64,000 nt of DNA from F0422 sp003992255 (GTDB taxonomy: Bacteria; Bacillota; Negativicutes; Veillonellales; Veillonellaceae), in contig NZ_RQVA01000009.1 of assembly GCF_003992255.1 (NCBI RefSeq), positions 32,044-96,043 on the forward strand, written 5' to 3'. The notes under the pieces are model-generated. The model worked only from the letters and a program-made list of their open reading frames with translations. It searched no databases and was not told the origin of the DNA. This document shows, piece after piece, positions 33,198 to 43,007 of this stretch (position 1 is the first letter of the stretch; every line of letters starts with the position of its first letter). Made by a program: the position numbers and the translations under genes.

Positions 33198-33806
33198 TTA
33201 GTTTCTTTTCTTAAACATCCAATAGATATAATAGATCACTAACCCATATGTAACCACATCAAAGACTTGGATAAATGGAGTCATATGTGCTAGACCTTTA
33301 AACCCATGAACATGTAAATTACCAGTAATAATAGCTAGTAAATTGAATCGATGTAACCAAATTACAGCCTTACGAGATAAGGCCTTACCACCACGCTTAA
33401 ACCATGGCGTTAGATAATACATACTCGTTAAGAAGGCAATCAGCATAGCCCCAAAAGAAATATAACCAGTCCACCAAGCCATCATCGCTTTGTGCCCAAT
33501 CCCAAAGTATACATACACATGTAGACTCGTTAACACCGTACCAATAATCCCTAACAAACGGTGAATCTTATACATCTCACCTAAATTATACTTTTCTACA
33601 AACCACTTCGGACGTGTGGCAATATATGTCATCACAAGCCAGGCTGCATACGGAATCATCCCTAGATGAATCTTCCAAAACCCAAGCTTAGTACCTAATT
33701 GAGCAAATCCATATTCAAGAAGACCCATAAAAATTAAAGATAAAATCCCGATCCATATAAAAATATCATACTTACTTCTAAACTGTTTCTGTACTCCTTG
33801 ATTCAT
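33198..33806 (-). CDS. Ferric reductase-like b-type cytochrome membrane protein
   Basis: This 202-residue integral membrane protein has about six hydrophobic segments and two histidine pairs, His82/His96 (MYKIHRLLG and TSLHVYVYF) and His152/His165 (IWLHRFN and GNLHVHGF). Spacings of 13-14 suit two hemes on facing helices, the ferric reductase-like transmembrane pattern. No flavin or NAD domain follows. It probably passes electrons across the inner membrane, but its donor and acceptor are unknown. It lies just downstream of narI, with a repeat between, so a link to nitrate respiration is possible but unproven. Repeat C abuts its stop codon. Confidence 0.75.
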   Translation of the reverse strand: MNQGVQKQFRSKYDIFIWIGILSLIFMGLLEYGFAQLGTKLGFWKIHLGMIPYAAWLVMTYIATRPKWFVEKYNLGEMYKIHRLLGIIGTVLTSLHVYVYFGIGHKAMMAWWTGYISFGAMLIAFLTSMYYLTPWFKRGGKALSRKAVIWLHRFNLLAIITGNLHVHGFKGLAHMTPFIQVFDVVTYGLVIYYIYWMFKKRN

Positions 33807-33979
33807 AACAAAATACCCCTTTTACATACGCCCTTATCTATCATATATTGATGAATTTCTATATGCAAAAGTATATCATATTATATTATCAAATACAATT
33901 TATTATTGAGAAAATTATATTCTAACAACCTAAATCGCGCAAACACAAAAAGAGACAACCTCAAGGAGCGCCCTTTTTT

Positions 33980-34137
33980 CGTAGAAAGCCTGAGGCGTTT
34001 CCTAACTACCAAAATTACACAAACGCAAAAGACCACAACATACTCCTGAACAAACCTACCGTAGGATCAGTTTGAGAAGGAGAGTGTTGCGGTCTTTCAT
34101 TCACTTGTGTTAGAGCAGAACGCCACAGACTTTCATA
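33980..34137. repeat. Interspersed hairpin repeat, copy D (after narI)
   Basis: Outer arms are more degenerate (GTAGAAAGCCTGAGGCGTTT; AACGCCACAGACTTTC). The core pairs GACCACAACATACTCCT with AGGAGAGTGTTGCGGTC around the same inner loop as copy A. It ends 7 bases from the narI stop and is followed on the minus strand by TTTTGCGTTTG, so it probably terminates the nar operon. Confidence 0.8.
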
Positions 34138-34144
34138 GAGAAAA

Positions 34145-34816
34145 TTAGCGACGGTCTCGTTTACGATACACGATAAATGGTCGTGCCAAGTAGTTAAATG
34201 GTACGCTTAAGCAATGTACTAAACGGCTGAATGGGAACACAATCGCCACAATCATCCAGGATAGCATATGGAACTTAAAGATACCAGGTACATTTTCCAT
34301 TAAGGATGGATCTGGCATCGCCATCAATACGCTACGGAACCAAGGTCCAATAGACACACGATAGTCAAAAAATCCAGATGCATTCAATAAGGTACCAGCC
34401 ATACCACTAAAGATAGCTAGTGTAAAGAACAAGTACAACCATACATCCATTTTAGATGTGTTAGCACGTAATTCAGGTGTTGTGAAACGACGTTTCATAA
34501 GCATCAAGAATCCTAAGATAAATAGGAACCCAGCTACAGCACCCATGTACAACGCACCTTGGTGGTACATATGGTCATCCACACCGATCATAGCAGTCCA
34601 AGTTTTAGGAATTAATACACCTACCACGTGACCACCGATCACGCAAAGCAAACCAAAGTGGAACAATGGGTTAGCAATACGCAATTGTTTCTTTTCTAAA
34701 AATTGACTTGATTTAGTAGTCCAGTTTCTTTCAAAGTAAAAGAAGCGAACAAGAGTCCCTACGACAAAGAAGGTGAAAGCGATATAAGGCAGGGCGCCCC
34801 ATAGAAATAAACTCAT
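34145..34816 (-). CDS. narI: Respiratory nitrate reductase gamma subunit NarI
   Basis: This 223-residue membrane protein has five transmembrane helices and anchors NarGH to the inner membrane. The helix with FHFGLLCVIGGHVVGVLIP and the later KFHMLSWMIVAIVFPFSRLVH carry the histidines that bind the two b hemes. It oxidises quinol and passes electrons to NarH. It overlaps narJ by 4 bases, so the operon is tightly coupled. Confidence 0.96.
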   Translation of the reverse strand: MSLFLWGALPYIAFTFFVVGTLVRFFYFERNWTTKSSQFLEKKQLRIANPLFHFGLLCVIGGHVVGVLIPKTWTAMIGVDDHMYHQGALYMGAVAGFLFILGFLMLMKRRFTTPELRANTSKMDVWLYLFFTLAIFSGMAGTLLNASGFFDYRVSIGPWFRSVLMAMPDPSLMENVPGIFKFHMLSWMIVAIVFPFSRLVHCLSVPFNYLARPFIVYRKRDRR

Positions 34817-35346
34817 AGTACACCGTCCTCCAATCCATTTGCAACAGATAAAATAATATCAAATAAGAATGCATACGGCAGTTTTGCTTCAATGAAGCGC
34901 TCCCGAATATATTCTAATTTTGGTTTACAGTATTCATAAATTTCTTTTGCTTTTTCTTCTTCGATAAGCGCACATAATTCAAGAATAGCTGGGACAAAGT
35001 CTGGCATTTCTTTTGGTAAGTCATAGCCATTTTCAAGGAAAAATGCTTTGTATTTCACAAGTTCTTCTGCTTGTTCCCCTGTACCTTGTAACTCATAAGT
35101 AGATAAATACATATTCGTATTTTGACTGAAGTCAAAGGTACGCACATATTGATCTTCAAACTCTTTACGAGATGTTTCTTCCACATAGTCGAAGAATTCT
35201 ACCAAGGCTTGGCGGAGTTGAGGGTGCGCAACAGATGTTGCGTCCCCCTTCCATTCTTGTAATTCATCGTACCAAGTGGCATCAGGATAACGAAGCAGAA
35301 ATGACGCGATAAGCGCTATTTTCTGAGCATCATTCATTATTGACAT
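34813..35346 (-). CDS. narJ: Nitrate reductase assembly chaperone NarJ
   Basis: This 177-residue protein is a TorD/NarJ-type chaperone: IASFLLRYPDATWYDELQEWKG and EFEDQYVRTFDFSQNTNMYLSTYELQG are typical, the latter near the conserved Tyr-rich segment. It holds apo-NarG and inserts the molybdenum cofactor before membrane attachment. It overlaps narH by 10 bases and narI by 4, so all are translated together. Confidence 0.93.
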   Translation of the reverse strand: MSIMNDAQKIALIASFLLRYPDATWYDELQEWKGDATSVAHPQLRQALVEFFDYVEETSRKEFEDQYVRTFDFSQNTNMYLSTYELQGTGEQAEELVKYKAFFLENGYDLPKEMPDFVPAILELCALIEEEKAKEIYEYCKPKLEYIRERFIEAKLPYAFLFDIILSVANGLEDGVL

Positions 35347-36764
35347 CCCCCTGTAGGACAGGCAAAACCACGTTTATGTTGCATATCTGCACGACCTTCA
35401 CGAGACGCTTTGATATCTGTAGGAATCACGAAACGATCATTGTATTTAGACAAGGCTAACAATTTGTACATTTCATACATTTGATCTTCTGTTAAATCGA
35501 TTGGATGCTCAGGAGCTTCACCGCCTACATCACGACGACGCATATATTCACGCATGTCTAATACACGTTGTAATACACGAGCTAGGGCATCTGCATTACC
35601 TGCTGTAAATAGATTTGCAAGATATTGTACAGGCACGCGCATTTCATTTGCATCTGGTAAGTATACTTCAGATGTAATACGTTGTACGATTGGACTCAAC
35701 GGTGGCACATACCAAACCATTGGCAATGTACGGTATTCTGGATGCAATGGCAAGCCCACTTTCCATTCTTTGATCAATTTGTAGACTGGAGATTTTTGTG
35801 CTGCTTTAATCCAAGCTTCACCAATACCTTCTGCACGAGCCGCTTTTACTACTTCTGGATCATGAGGATCTAAGATTAAATCCACTGTATTTTCGTAGAT
35901 ATCTGTATCATTTTTGGAAGCCGCTGCTGCTTCTACTTTATCCATATCATAGAAGACAACGCCTACATAACGCATTCTACCTACGCAAGTTTCCGCACAA
36001 ATTTGTGGTAAACCATTTTCCAAACGTGGGTAACAGAATACGCATTTCTCAGCTTTATTTGTTTCCCAGTTGTAGAAGATTTTTTTGTATGGGCAAGATG
36101 GTACGCAATGGCGCCAGCCACGACATACATCTTGAGAAACAAGAACTACACCGTCTTCATCACGTTTGTAAATTGCACCAGATGGACAAGCTGCCACACA
36201 TGCTGGATTCAAGCAGTGATTACATAGACGAGGTAAATAGCGCATGAATACTTTTTCATAGTCAAACACGATATCTTCGCCCATTTTAGCTAAGTTAACA
36301 TCAGAGCGAGCGTGCTCACCACCAGCCAAATCGTCATCCCAGTTAGGACCCCATTTGATTTCCATTTTTTCTTTTGTTACCAAAGAACGTGGACGTGCTA
36401 CTGGTTGGTTATTTTTACGACCAGAATGGATCAACGTTTCATAGTCATATGTCCATGGTTCAAAATAGTCTTTCAACTCAGGTTGTTCTGGATGGTAGAA
36501 CAATTTCATCAAACGATTTGTTTTAGAACCTGTAGCTAATGCTAATTTTCCATCGCTACCAACAGTCCAGCCGCCTTTCCATTTCTCTTGGTCTTCCCAA
36601 TGACGTGGATAGCCAACACCTGGACGAGTTTCAACGTTATTAAAGTACATATATTCCGCACCTTCGCGGTTTGTCCATGTATTTTTACAAGTGATAGAAC
36701 ATGTGTGACAGCCTAGACACTTGTCTAAATTTAGGACCATAGATACTTGAGCCTTAATCTTCAA
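35337..36764 (-). CDS. narH: Respiratory nitrate reductase beta subunit NarH
   Basis: This 475-residue iron-sulphur protein has cysteine groups CLGCHTCSITCK, CNHCLNPACVAACP, CRGWRHCVPSCP and CVFCYPRLENG...CAETC. In the third, Trp stands where a Cys would be, giving the one 3Fe-4S and three 4Fe-4S clusters of E. coli NarH. It carries electrons from NarI to NarG at the cytoplasmic face. It overlaps narG by 11 bases. The C-terminus ends in a Cys-bearing tail (CPTGGCQ), as often seen. Confidence 0.97.
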   Translation of the reverse strand: MKIKAQVSMVLNLDKCLGCHTCSITCKNTWTNREGAEYMYFNNVETRPGVGYPRHWEDQEKWKGGWTVGSDGKLALATGSKTNRLMKLFYHPEQPELKDYFEPWTYDYETLIHSGRKNNQPVARPRSLVTKEKMEIKWGPNWDDDLAGGEHARSDVNLAKMGEDIVFDYEKVFMRYLPRLCNHCLNPACVAACPSGAIYKRDEDGVVLVSQDVCRGWRHCVPSCPYKKIFYNWETNKAEKCVFCYPRLENGLPQICAETCVGRMRYVGVVFYDMDKVEAAAASKNDTDIYENTVDLILDPHDPEVVKAARAEGIGEAWIKAAQKSPVYKLIKEWKVGLPLHPEYRTLPMVWYVPPLSPIVQRITSEVYLPDANEMRVPVQYLANLFTAGNADALARVLQRVLDMREYMRRRDVGGEAPEHPIDLTEDQMYEMYKLLALSKYNDRFVIPTDIKASREGRADMQHKRGFACPTGGCQ

Positions 36765-39700
36765 GCCAATCTACCTCCTTCATTTTACGAGCCACAATAG
36801 TCATATCCCGTTGGTTGCCAGTTGGGCCATAATAATTGAATCCATAACTTAATTGACCATAACCACCAATCATATGTGTCGGTTTCAAATGAATGTGAGT
36901 TGGTGCATTGTGTGTACCACCGCGTTGTTTTTTGATTTGCGCAGCTGGTACGTTGATGTGACGGTCTTGGGCATGGTGCATGTAGGAAATACCACGAGGA
37001 ATACGTGGAGATACTACAGCGCGGGCTGCAACGATACCGTTTTTATTGAAAGCTTCTACCCAATCGTTATCTTGGACATTGATTTCTTTCGCATCATCTT
37101 CGTTCAACCAAATTGTTTGTCCACCGCGGAACAATGTTAACAATTGTTGGCTATCGAAGTACATACTATGTGTAGACCATTTATGATGTGGTGTTAAGTA
37201 TTTCAATGTGATTTGAGGAACGCCCTCTTGTGCATAATCACCTTTCACTGGTGCGTAGGACAAGACTGGTTTATAAAGCGCCATAGCCTCGCCATAGTCA
37301 CGCATCATTTCATGGTCACAATAGAAGGATTGACGACCTGTGATCGTACGGAATGGAACTTTATCCTCAGTAGATGTTGTAAATGGAGAATAACGACGGT
37401 CTTTATTATTTTTACCTGTACTTGTTACAGATGGAATAATAAAGCGTGGTTGACGTACCATATCGTCGAAAGTAATACGTTCTTCTTCACGACCTTTTGC
37501 ATTTTTTTGAAGATCTGTTAAGCCTGTTTTTTCTTCCATTGCCTGCCAAGAACGAACTGCTAATTTACCATTCGTACAAGAAGACAATGTTAACACAACA
37601 TTACAAGCTTCACGTGCTTCATAAATGCTTGGACGACCATGAGATACGAAACCTGGTTGGTCGATGGTTCCATTTTGTTCATATAAAGATTGATATTCAT
37701 CTGATACATCCCATGCTAAACCATGAGCGCCCACTTTATTTTCAATATTAGGACCTAAACCGATGAATTTTTCAAAGATTTTACTATAATCACGTTTCAC
37801 ATGTACAAGATTTGGCATTGTTTTACCTGGAATTGGTTCACATTCACCTTTGCTCCAGTCTAATACTTTACCCAATGGTTGAGCCACTTCGCCTGGGCTG
37901 TCATGACCCAATGGTTGTGCTACGATATCTTCGTATTCAGTGAAACCAGACTCTTTCGCTACGCGAGATACAGTTTCTGCCAAAGTACGGAATGTATCCC
38001 AGTCAGATTTAGTGTCCCATGCGCAATCAACAGCCGCTTGGAATACGTGCACGTATGGATGCATATCTGTGGAAGATAAGTCTTGTTTTTCATACCATGT
38101 CGCTGCAGGGAATACGATATCGGAGTATAACGCCGTGGAGGCCATACGGAAATCGATGTCGATCAACAAGTCTAATTTACCTGTTTCTGGAGCTTCACGC
38201 CAGTTGATTTCTTCTGGACGTACTGGTGCATCTTCATCTTCTAGTACGCCATTTTTTGTACCTAATAAGTATTTTAAGAAATACTCATGACCTTTAGAAG
38301 AAGAACCAATCAAGTTAGAACGCCATACGAACAAGTTGCGTGGATGATTTTCTTTCGCAGAAGGATCTTCTACGCAGAATTTCAACTCTTTGTTTTTCAA
38401 GGCTTGTACAATGTATTGGTTAATTTCAGCTTCAGTACCTGCGCCTGTGGCACGAGCATCATTGATTAAATCTTGATAGTTACGGTTGAAAGTAGGGTAG
38501 GACGGCAACCAACCTAAACGAGCAGCCAATACATTATAGTCACCAGGGTGTCTGTAACGAGGTGTGGCTAATTTAGATACACGGTCTGCTAGGTCAATGC
38601 AGTCAGAACGATATTGTTCTGTAGCAAAGTAGAACCAAGATGTACCATTTTGTAAACGAGGTGCTTTACTCCAGTCGTTCGCTGTCATAATGCCAGCCCA
38701 ACCTTCTACAGGACGTAATTTTTCTTGTCCTACATAGTGAGCCCAGCCACCGCCGTTAACGCCTTCTGTACCACAGAACATGATTAAGTTAAGGATCGTA
38801 CGGTAAATTATGTCAGCATGATACCAGTGGTTGATACCAGCGCCCATGATGATCATGGAGCGACCTTTTGTTTGTTCTGCGTTGTCTGCAAATTCACGAG
38901 CTGTACGAATCACTACGTCTGCTTTCACGCCAGTAATTTTTTCTTGCCATGTTGGTGTATATGGAGTGTCTTCTTCATAGCTAGTCGCCACTTCACCACC
39001 TAAACCACGATCGATACCATAGTTAGCAAGAATCAAGTCGTAAACTGTTGTTACTTGTACAGGACCTTCTTTAGTTTGTACTGTCATAACAGGAATAGCA
39101 CGTTCAATAATACCTTCATGGGCTTCGTCACCGAAGTATGGTAATTTCACTAATGCTACGGAATCACGTTGGTCGATAACAGATAAACGAGGGGAGATTT
39201 TCTCTCCTGTTGCACGGTTTTCAAGACGTAAATTCCATTTTTTAGGATTTGTATGACGATCACCTAATGTACCATTTGGTGCCACTACTGTATTCGTAAT
39301 TTCATCGATAACGACAGTGTGGAAATCAGCGCCATCTTCTGTGCTGCCTAAGTCTTGATTGTTCAAGAAACGGCCCGCTTGGATAGCGCCGTTGATTTCT
39401 TCTACACGTACTAAGAATGGTAAGTCAGTAAATTCTTTCGCATATTCTTTGAAATATGGAGTTTCTTTATCTACATAGTATTCTTTCAAAATGACATGAC
39501 CCATTGCCATTGCCATCGCTGCATCTGTACCAGCTTTTACATTCAACCAAGTATCGGAGAATGTAGTGGATTCTGCATAGTCAGGAGACACAGATACTAC
39601 TTTTGTACCTTTATAACGTACTTCTGCCAAGAAGTGAGCATCCGGTGTACGAGTCAATGGTACGTTGGAACCCCATGTGATAATATAACCTGCATTGTAC

Positions 39701-40428
39701 CAGTCACCAGATTCTGGAGTATCTGTTTGTTCACCCCAAACTTGTGGGCTGGATGGCGGCAAGTCAGCATACCAATCATAGAAGGAAAGTGGAGTACCAC
39801 CCATAAGGTTCAAGAAACGCGCACCACCTGCATAGGACAACATGGACATCGCTGGAATTACAGAGAATCCTGCGTTGCGGTCTGGACCATATGTTTTTGC
39901 TGTATATAATAAAGAAGCTGCTACGATTTCTGTAGATTCATCCCATGTAGAGCGCACAAAACCACCCATACCACGAGCAGATTTATAGCGTTTTGCTTTT
40001 TCAGGATCTTCTACAATAGATTTCCATGCTTCAATTGGGTTTTTAGCTGTTTTCTTCGCTTCTCTCCAAAGTTCAATCAACTCACCGCGTACATACGGAT
40101 ATTTTACGCGTAGTGGGCTGTATAAATACCAAGAGAATGTAGATCCACGAGGGCATCCGCGTGGTTCGTAATCCGGCATATCATCTGGTGTTTTAGGGTA
40201 ATCAGTTGCTTGATTTTCCCATGCAACAACACCATTTTTTACGTAAATGTTCCAGCTACAAGAACCAGTACAGTTTACGCCATGTGTGGTGCGGACTACT
40301 TTATCGTAGGACCAACGGTCACGATAAAAATTTTCCCATTCACGACCACCTTCTTCTGTGATTTGATGGCCTGTTGGAGATACGTCCTTCTTGCGAAGAA
40401 ACTTAAATTTTTGAGATAAAAGACTCAT
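36754..40428 (-). CDS. narG: Respiratory nitrate reductase alpha subunit NarG
   Basis: This 1,224-residue subunit contains the bis-MGD molybdenum cofactor and the FS0 iron-sulphur cluster. The N-terminal ligands appear as THGVNCTGSCSWNIYVKNG (His and two Cys) and RGCPRGSTFSWY (the third Cys). Nitrate reduction to nitrite takes place here. AAGGAGG precedes the start by 7 bases. Length is that of classical NarG. Veillonella species are recognised oral nitrate reducers, so a complete operon is expected. The gene begins only about 22 bases downstream of a terminator. Confidence 0.97.
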   Translation of the reverse strand: MSLLSQKFKFLRKKDVSPTGHQITEEGGREWENFYRDRWSYDKVVRTTHGVNCTGSCSWNIYVKNGVVAWENQATDYPKTPDDMPDYEPRGCPRGSTFSWYLYSPLRVKYPYVRGELIELWREAKKTAKNPIEAWKSIVEDPEKAKRYKSARGMGGFVRSTWDESTEIVAASLLYTAKTYGPDRNAGFSVIPAMSMLSYAGGARFLNLMGGTPLSFYDWYADLPPSSPQVWGEQTDTPESGDWYNAGYIITWGSNVPLTRTPDAHFLAEVRYKGTKVVSVSPDYAESTTFSDTWLNVKAGTDAAMAMAMGHVILKEYYVDKETPYFKEYAKEFTDLPFLVRVEEINGAIQAGRFLNNQDLGSTEDGADFHTVVIDEITNTVVAPNGTLGDRHTNPKKWNLRLENRATGEKISPRLSVIDQRDSVALVKLPYFGDEAHEGIIERAIPVMTVQTKEGPVQVTTVYDLILANYGIDRGLGGEVATSYEEDTPYTPTWQEKITGVKADVVIRTAREFADNAEQTKGRSMIIMGAGINHWYHADIIYRTILNLIMFCGTEGVNGGGWAHYVGQEKLRPVEGWAGIMTANDWSKAPRLQNGTSWFYFATEQYRSDCIDLADRVSKLATPRYRHPGDYNVLAARLGWLPSYPTFNRNYQDLINDARATGAGTEAEINQYIVQALKNKELKFCVEDPSAKENHPRNLFVWRSNLIGSSSKGHEYFLKYLLGTKNGVLEDEDAPVRPEEINWREAPETGKLDLLIDIDFRMASTALYSDIVFPAATWYEKQDLSSTDMHPYVHVFQAAVDCAWDTKSDWDTFRTLAETVSRVAKESGFTEYEDIVAQPLGHDSPGEVAQPLGKVLDWSKGECEPIPGKTMPNLVHVKRDYSKIFEKFIGLGPNIENKVGAHGLAWDVSDEYQSLYEQNGTIDQPGFVSHGRPSIYEAREACNVVLTLSSCTNGKLAVRSWQAMEEKTGLTDLQKNAKGREEERITFDDMVRQPRFIIPSVTSTGKNNKDRRYSPFTTSTEDKVPFRTITGRQSFYCDHEMMRDYGEAMALYKPVLSYAPVKGDYAQEGVPQITLKYLTPHHKWSTHSMYFDSQQLLTLFRGGQTIWLNEDDAKEINVQDNDWVEAFNKNGIVAARAVVSPRIPRGISYMHHAQDRHINVPAAQIKKQRGGTHNAPTHIHLKPTHMIGGYGQLSYGFNYYGPTGNQRDMTIVARKMKEVDWLED

Positions 40429-40450
40429 CTCATGTCCTCCTTAAAAATAC

Positions 40451-40486
40451 AAAAAACCCTTGCCTTAGCATTGCTCACAGCAAGGG
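40451..40486 (-). terminator. Terminator or attenuator between the Crp/Fnr gene and narG
   Basis: On the minus strand CCCTTGC pairs with GCAAGGG and is followed by TTTTTTG. It lies in the 71-base gap before narG, and no -35/-10 fits between the U-run and the narG ribosome binding site. A competing small hairpin (TTGCT / AGCAA, at 40471-40483) would use the same 5' arm, so it could act as an anti-terminator. Confidence 0.75.
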
Positions 40487-40499
40487 GGTACAACCTTAA

Positions 40500-41201
40500 T
40501 TATTCGATATTGCTAATATTAGGATCGATTGTTTCGATATCTAATTCCAGCAATCCGATTAATGCATCAAAGTCACAGATTACCAGATGGTGTTTATCAT
40601 AGGCTACATAGCCTAACTTTCGTAACTCACTTAGCATTCGGTTTAAACCTTCCCGAGATGTGGCTGCAAATTCAGCTAGTTCCTGGTTACTCAAAGCAAT
40701 GTCGATATAAATTCCGTCATCACGTTGAATGCCATAACTATTTGCTAGACGCAACAATGTAGAATAAAATGCACCTTTTTTACCATATAACAATAAGTCT
40801 CTATACTTAGCTTGCTGTCGGCGCATATGAAGTGTATAAATCTTCATCATCGCAATGGCTAAGGAATGATCCTTAGCAATAGCAGGCTCAAGTATATCGT
40901 AGCGTATGCAATATACCGAACAATCTTCTCGTGCAATCGCGTTAAACACGTAAGATCTTGTATTCGTCTCATACAAAGGAATCTCTCCTAGTACATTATT
41001 TTTACCTACTAACCGTAAGGCAAAGATATGTCCACTAGCTTCAAACTTCTTTATGCTAAGACGCCCTTTCTGAACGATATAAAAGTTTTCTGCCTTATCG
41101 CCTTCGTGAAACAAAAATTCTCCCTTTTTTAAATGAATTGTTTCACCTGGTAAAGCTAGCAATTGGTCAATTAACTTCTGTTCCATTCTGTCACCATGCA
41201 T
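40500..41201 (-). CDS. Crp/Fnr-family transcription regulator
   Basis: This 233-residue protein has a cyclic-nucleotide-binding-like N-terminal domain (GETIHLKKGEFLFHEGDKAENFYIVQKGRLSIKKFE), then a winged helix-turn-helix with SNQELAEFAATSREGLNRMLSELRKLGYV. There is no N-terminal Cys cluster of the oxygen-sensing FNR type, so the signal is not iron-sulphur based. Lying directly upstream of narG and divergent from narK, it most likely controls nitrate respiration. Start is uncertain: ATG 41201 or the ATG five codons later. Confidence 0.88.
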   Translation of the reverse strand: MHGDRMEQKLIDQLLALPGETIHLKKGEFLFHEGDKAENFYIVQKGRLSIKKFEASGHIFALRLVGKNNVLGEIPLYETNTRSYVFNAIAREDCSVYCIRYDILEPAIAKDHSLAIAMMKIYTLHMRRQQAKYRDLLLYGKKGAFYSTLLRLANSYGIQRDDGIYIDIALSNQELAEFAATSREGLNRMLSELRKLGYVAYDKHHLVICDFDALIGLLELDIETIDPNISNIE

Positions 41202-41309
41202 CTTTCAGTAACATATGATATAAACAAAGAAACTTCCTTTACTATATCAACTTCCCACATTACACTTTTGCGTATACTACTATTATAACTCATTAATAAT
41301 TATATAAGT

Positions 41310-41325
41310 TGTGCTTTTTATCACA
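41310..41325. promoter_or_regulatory. Candidate Crp/Fnr-type operator
   Basis: TGTGC-N6-TCACA, one base from the CRP consensus TGTGA-N6-TCACA, in the divergent promoter region between the Crp/Fnr gene and narK. Confidence 0.5.
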
Positions 41326-41355
41326 TTCACATTATATTATATCTTATATAATAAG

Positions 41356-41373
41356 TGTGTGATTTTAGACACA
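41356..41373. promoter_or_regulatory. Second dyad in the nar regulatory region
   Basis: TGTGT-N8-ACACA, a perfect 5-8-5 dyad about 45 bases upstream of the narK -35. Distinct from the site at 41310-41325. Confidence 0.4.
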
Positions 41374-41418
41374 TTTAATTATAACAGAATTACATAATTA
41401 AAAATACTTCTATAACAT

Positions 41419-41446
41419 TTGTGTCTTCATGTCACTATGATACAAT
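41419..41446 (+). promoter_or_regulatory. narK promoter
   Basis: TTGTGT and TACAAT are 16 bases apart, about 46 bases before the narK start codon. Confidence 0.55.
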
Positions 41447-41492
41447 ATGAGTATCACAAGTTGTACGTTTAAAGGATTAAAGGAGTGTTCTC

Positions 41493-42830
41493 ATGTCAGA
41501 GATGAAAATGCCTCAAGCCGGTGCAAGTCGCAAAGAAATTATTGCGAACTGGCAACCAGAAAACCCTGAATTTTGGGAGAAGTTTGGTAAGAAGATTGCC
41601 AAACAAAACTTGGTAGTATCTACCATTGCATTAACGTTATCATTTTGCGTATGGTATTTATGGTCAACCATCGCAGCACAATTAAATGGAGCTGGATTCC
41701 ATTTCACAACAGAACAGTTATTTACACTGGCTGCCTTCCCAGGTTTAGTAGGTGCTACGTTCCGTTTTATCTATACTTACATGCCAGCTTTAATTGGTGG
41801 TAGAAACTGGACTTTCATTTCTACAATTATTTTATTAGTACCTGTAGTATGGTTAGGCTATGCTGTACAAGATACAACCACATCCTATGAAACATTCATG
41901 ATCTTAACAGCATTAATCGGTTTAGCCGGCGGTAACTTCTCCTCCTCCATGGCTTACATCGGTAACTTCTTCCCTAAATCTGAAAAAGGTACCGCTCTTG
42001 GCATTAATGGTGGTATTGGTAACCTTGGGATCTCCGTTATTTACTTCTTAGCTCCATTCGCTATGGGTTCTGCTACATTAGGTAACATCTTCGGTGTCAC
42101 ACCAGCTATCGTTAAAGGCAATGCAGTATACTTAGCCAATGCGGCGTTCATGTGGATTGTGCCTTTAGTAATTATCTTAGCATGCATGACTCGTTACATG
42201 GATAACTTGCCACTAGCAAAACCTAATCCTAAAGCACTGGCTCAAATTTTTAGCAACAAACACACATGGGCTATGACATTGTTATATACATGTTCCTTCG
42301 GTGCCTTCTCTGGATATGCAGCAGCACTTGGCCTACTAGTAAATAAAGAATTCCCTGAAATTCCATTTGCTCACATCGCATTCGTTGGTCCTCTAGTATC
42401 TGCCAGTCTTCGTCCAGTAGGTGGTTGGTTAGCCGATAAAATCAACAGCGGTACAAAAATTACTTTTATCGGTTTGATTGGTTTATGTATCACTACTGTA
42501 TTAATTGCGGTAGGTGTAGATATGCATAACTTCCCATTCTTCTTTGGAATGACTGTATTGATGTTCATATCCTGTGGTTTTGTAACAGGTTCTACATTCC
42601 GTATGATTCCTCACATCTTCACAGATGGATTACAATCTTCCTTGATCGCTGGTTTCGTAGCAGCCGTAGCGGCATACGGTGCCTTCATTACACCAAAAAT
42701 CTTTGGTTATGTGTACACAACATTTGGAAGTATCCACCCAGCATTCGCAGTATTACTTGCTTTCAATATCGTAACAGTATTCGTATGTTACTGGTTCTAC
42801 GTTCGTAAAGCAGCTAACATGAATGTATAA
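41493..42830 (+). CDS. narK: Nitrate/nitrite transporter NarK (MFS)
   Basis: This 445-residue protein has twelve hydrophobic segments of the NarK/NasA type. GIGNLGISVIYFLAPF and GLAGGNFSSSMAYIGNFFPKS carry the glycine-rich nitrate signature, and PVGGWLADKINSGTKI is the typical loop. It takes in nitrate and/or exports nitrite. It is read away from narGHJI but shares its control region. AAAGGAG lies at good spacing and a strong terminator follows. Confidence 0.93.
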   Translation: MSEMKMPQAGASRKEIIANWQPENPEFWEKFGKKIAKQNLVVSTIALTLSFCVWYLWSTIAAQLNGAGFHFTTEQLFTLAAFPGLVGATFRFIYTYMPALIGGRNWTFISTIILLVPVVWLGYAVQDTTTSYETFMILTALIGLAGGNFSSSMAYIGNFFPKSEKGTALGINGGIGNLGISVIYFLAPFAMGSATLGNIFGVTPAIVKGNAVYLANAAFMWIVPLVIILACMTRYMDNLPLAKPNPKALAQIFSNKHTWAMTLLYTCSFGAFSGYAAALGLLVNKEFPEIPFAHIAFVGPLVSASLRPVGGWLADKINSGTKITFIGLIGLCITTVLIAVGVDMHNFPFFFGMTVLMFISCGFVTGSTFRMIPHIFTDGLQSSLIAGFVAAVAAYGAFITPKIFGYVYTTFGSIHPAFAVLLAFNIVTVFVCYWFYVRKAANMNV

Positions 42831-42842
42831 TTAAATCTGATA

Positions 42843-42874
42843 AAAAAGAGCACGGTTCAGGCCGTGCTTTTTTG
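42843..42874 (+). terminator. Terminator after narK
   Basis: AAAAAAGAGCACGG and CCGTGCTTTTTT form a perfect stem with a short loop. Confidence 0.9.
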
Positions 42875-42938
42875 TATGCTTAACGATTCTGTTGTGCCAT
42901 ATGAGTTGTATTGAAAGTTACTAGAATTTGCTATTGAT

Positions 42939-43007
42939 TCGCCTATTGTAATATTTAATCGCCTAAAAATATGGTATAATTAGGCGAATATAGAAAGGAG
43001 TAGGCGA
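42939..43007. promoter_or_regulatory. Four half-site operator over the Fic-remnant promoter
   Basis: TCGCCTA occurs at 42939-42945 and 42959-42965, and its complement TAGGCGA at 42981-42987 and 43001-43007. Each pair is 20 bp apart and the whole is mirror-symmetric around the -10 box TATAAT (42975-42980). The last half-site covers the start of the coding frame. This looks like a well-kept operator for a lost or nearby winged-helix repressor; Fic proteins of this group carry such a helix at their C-terminus. Confidence 0.55.
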
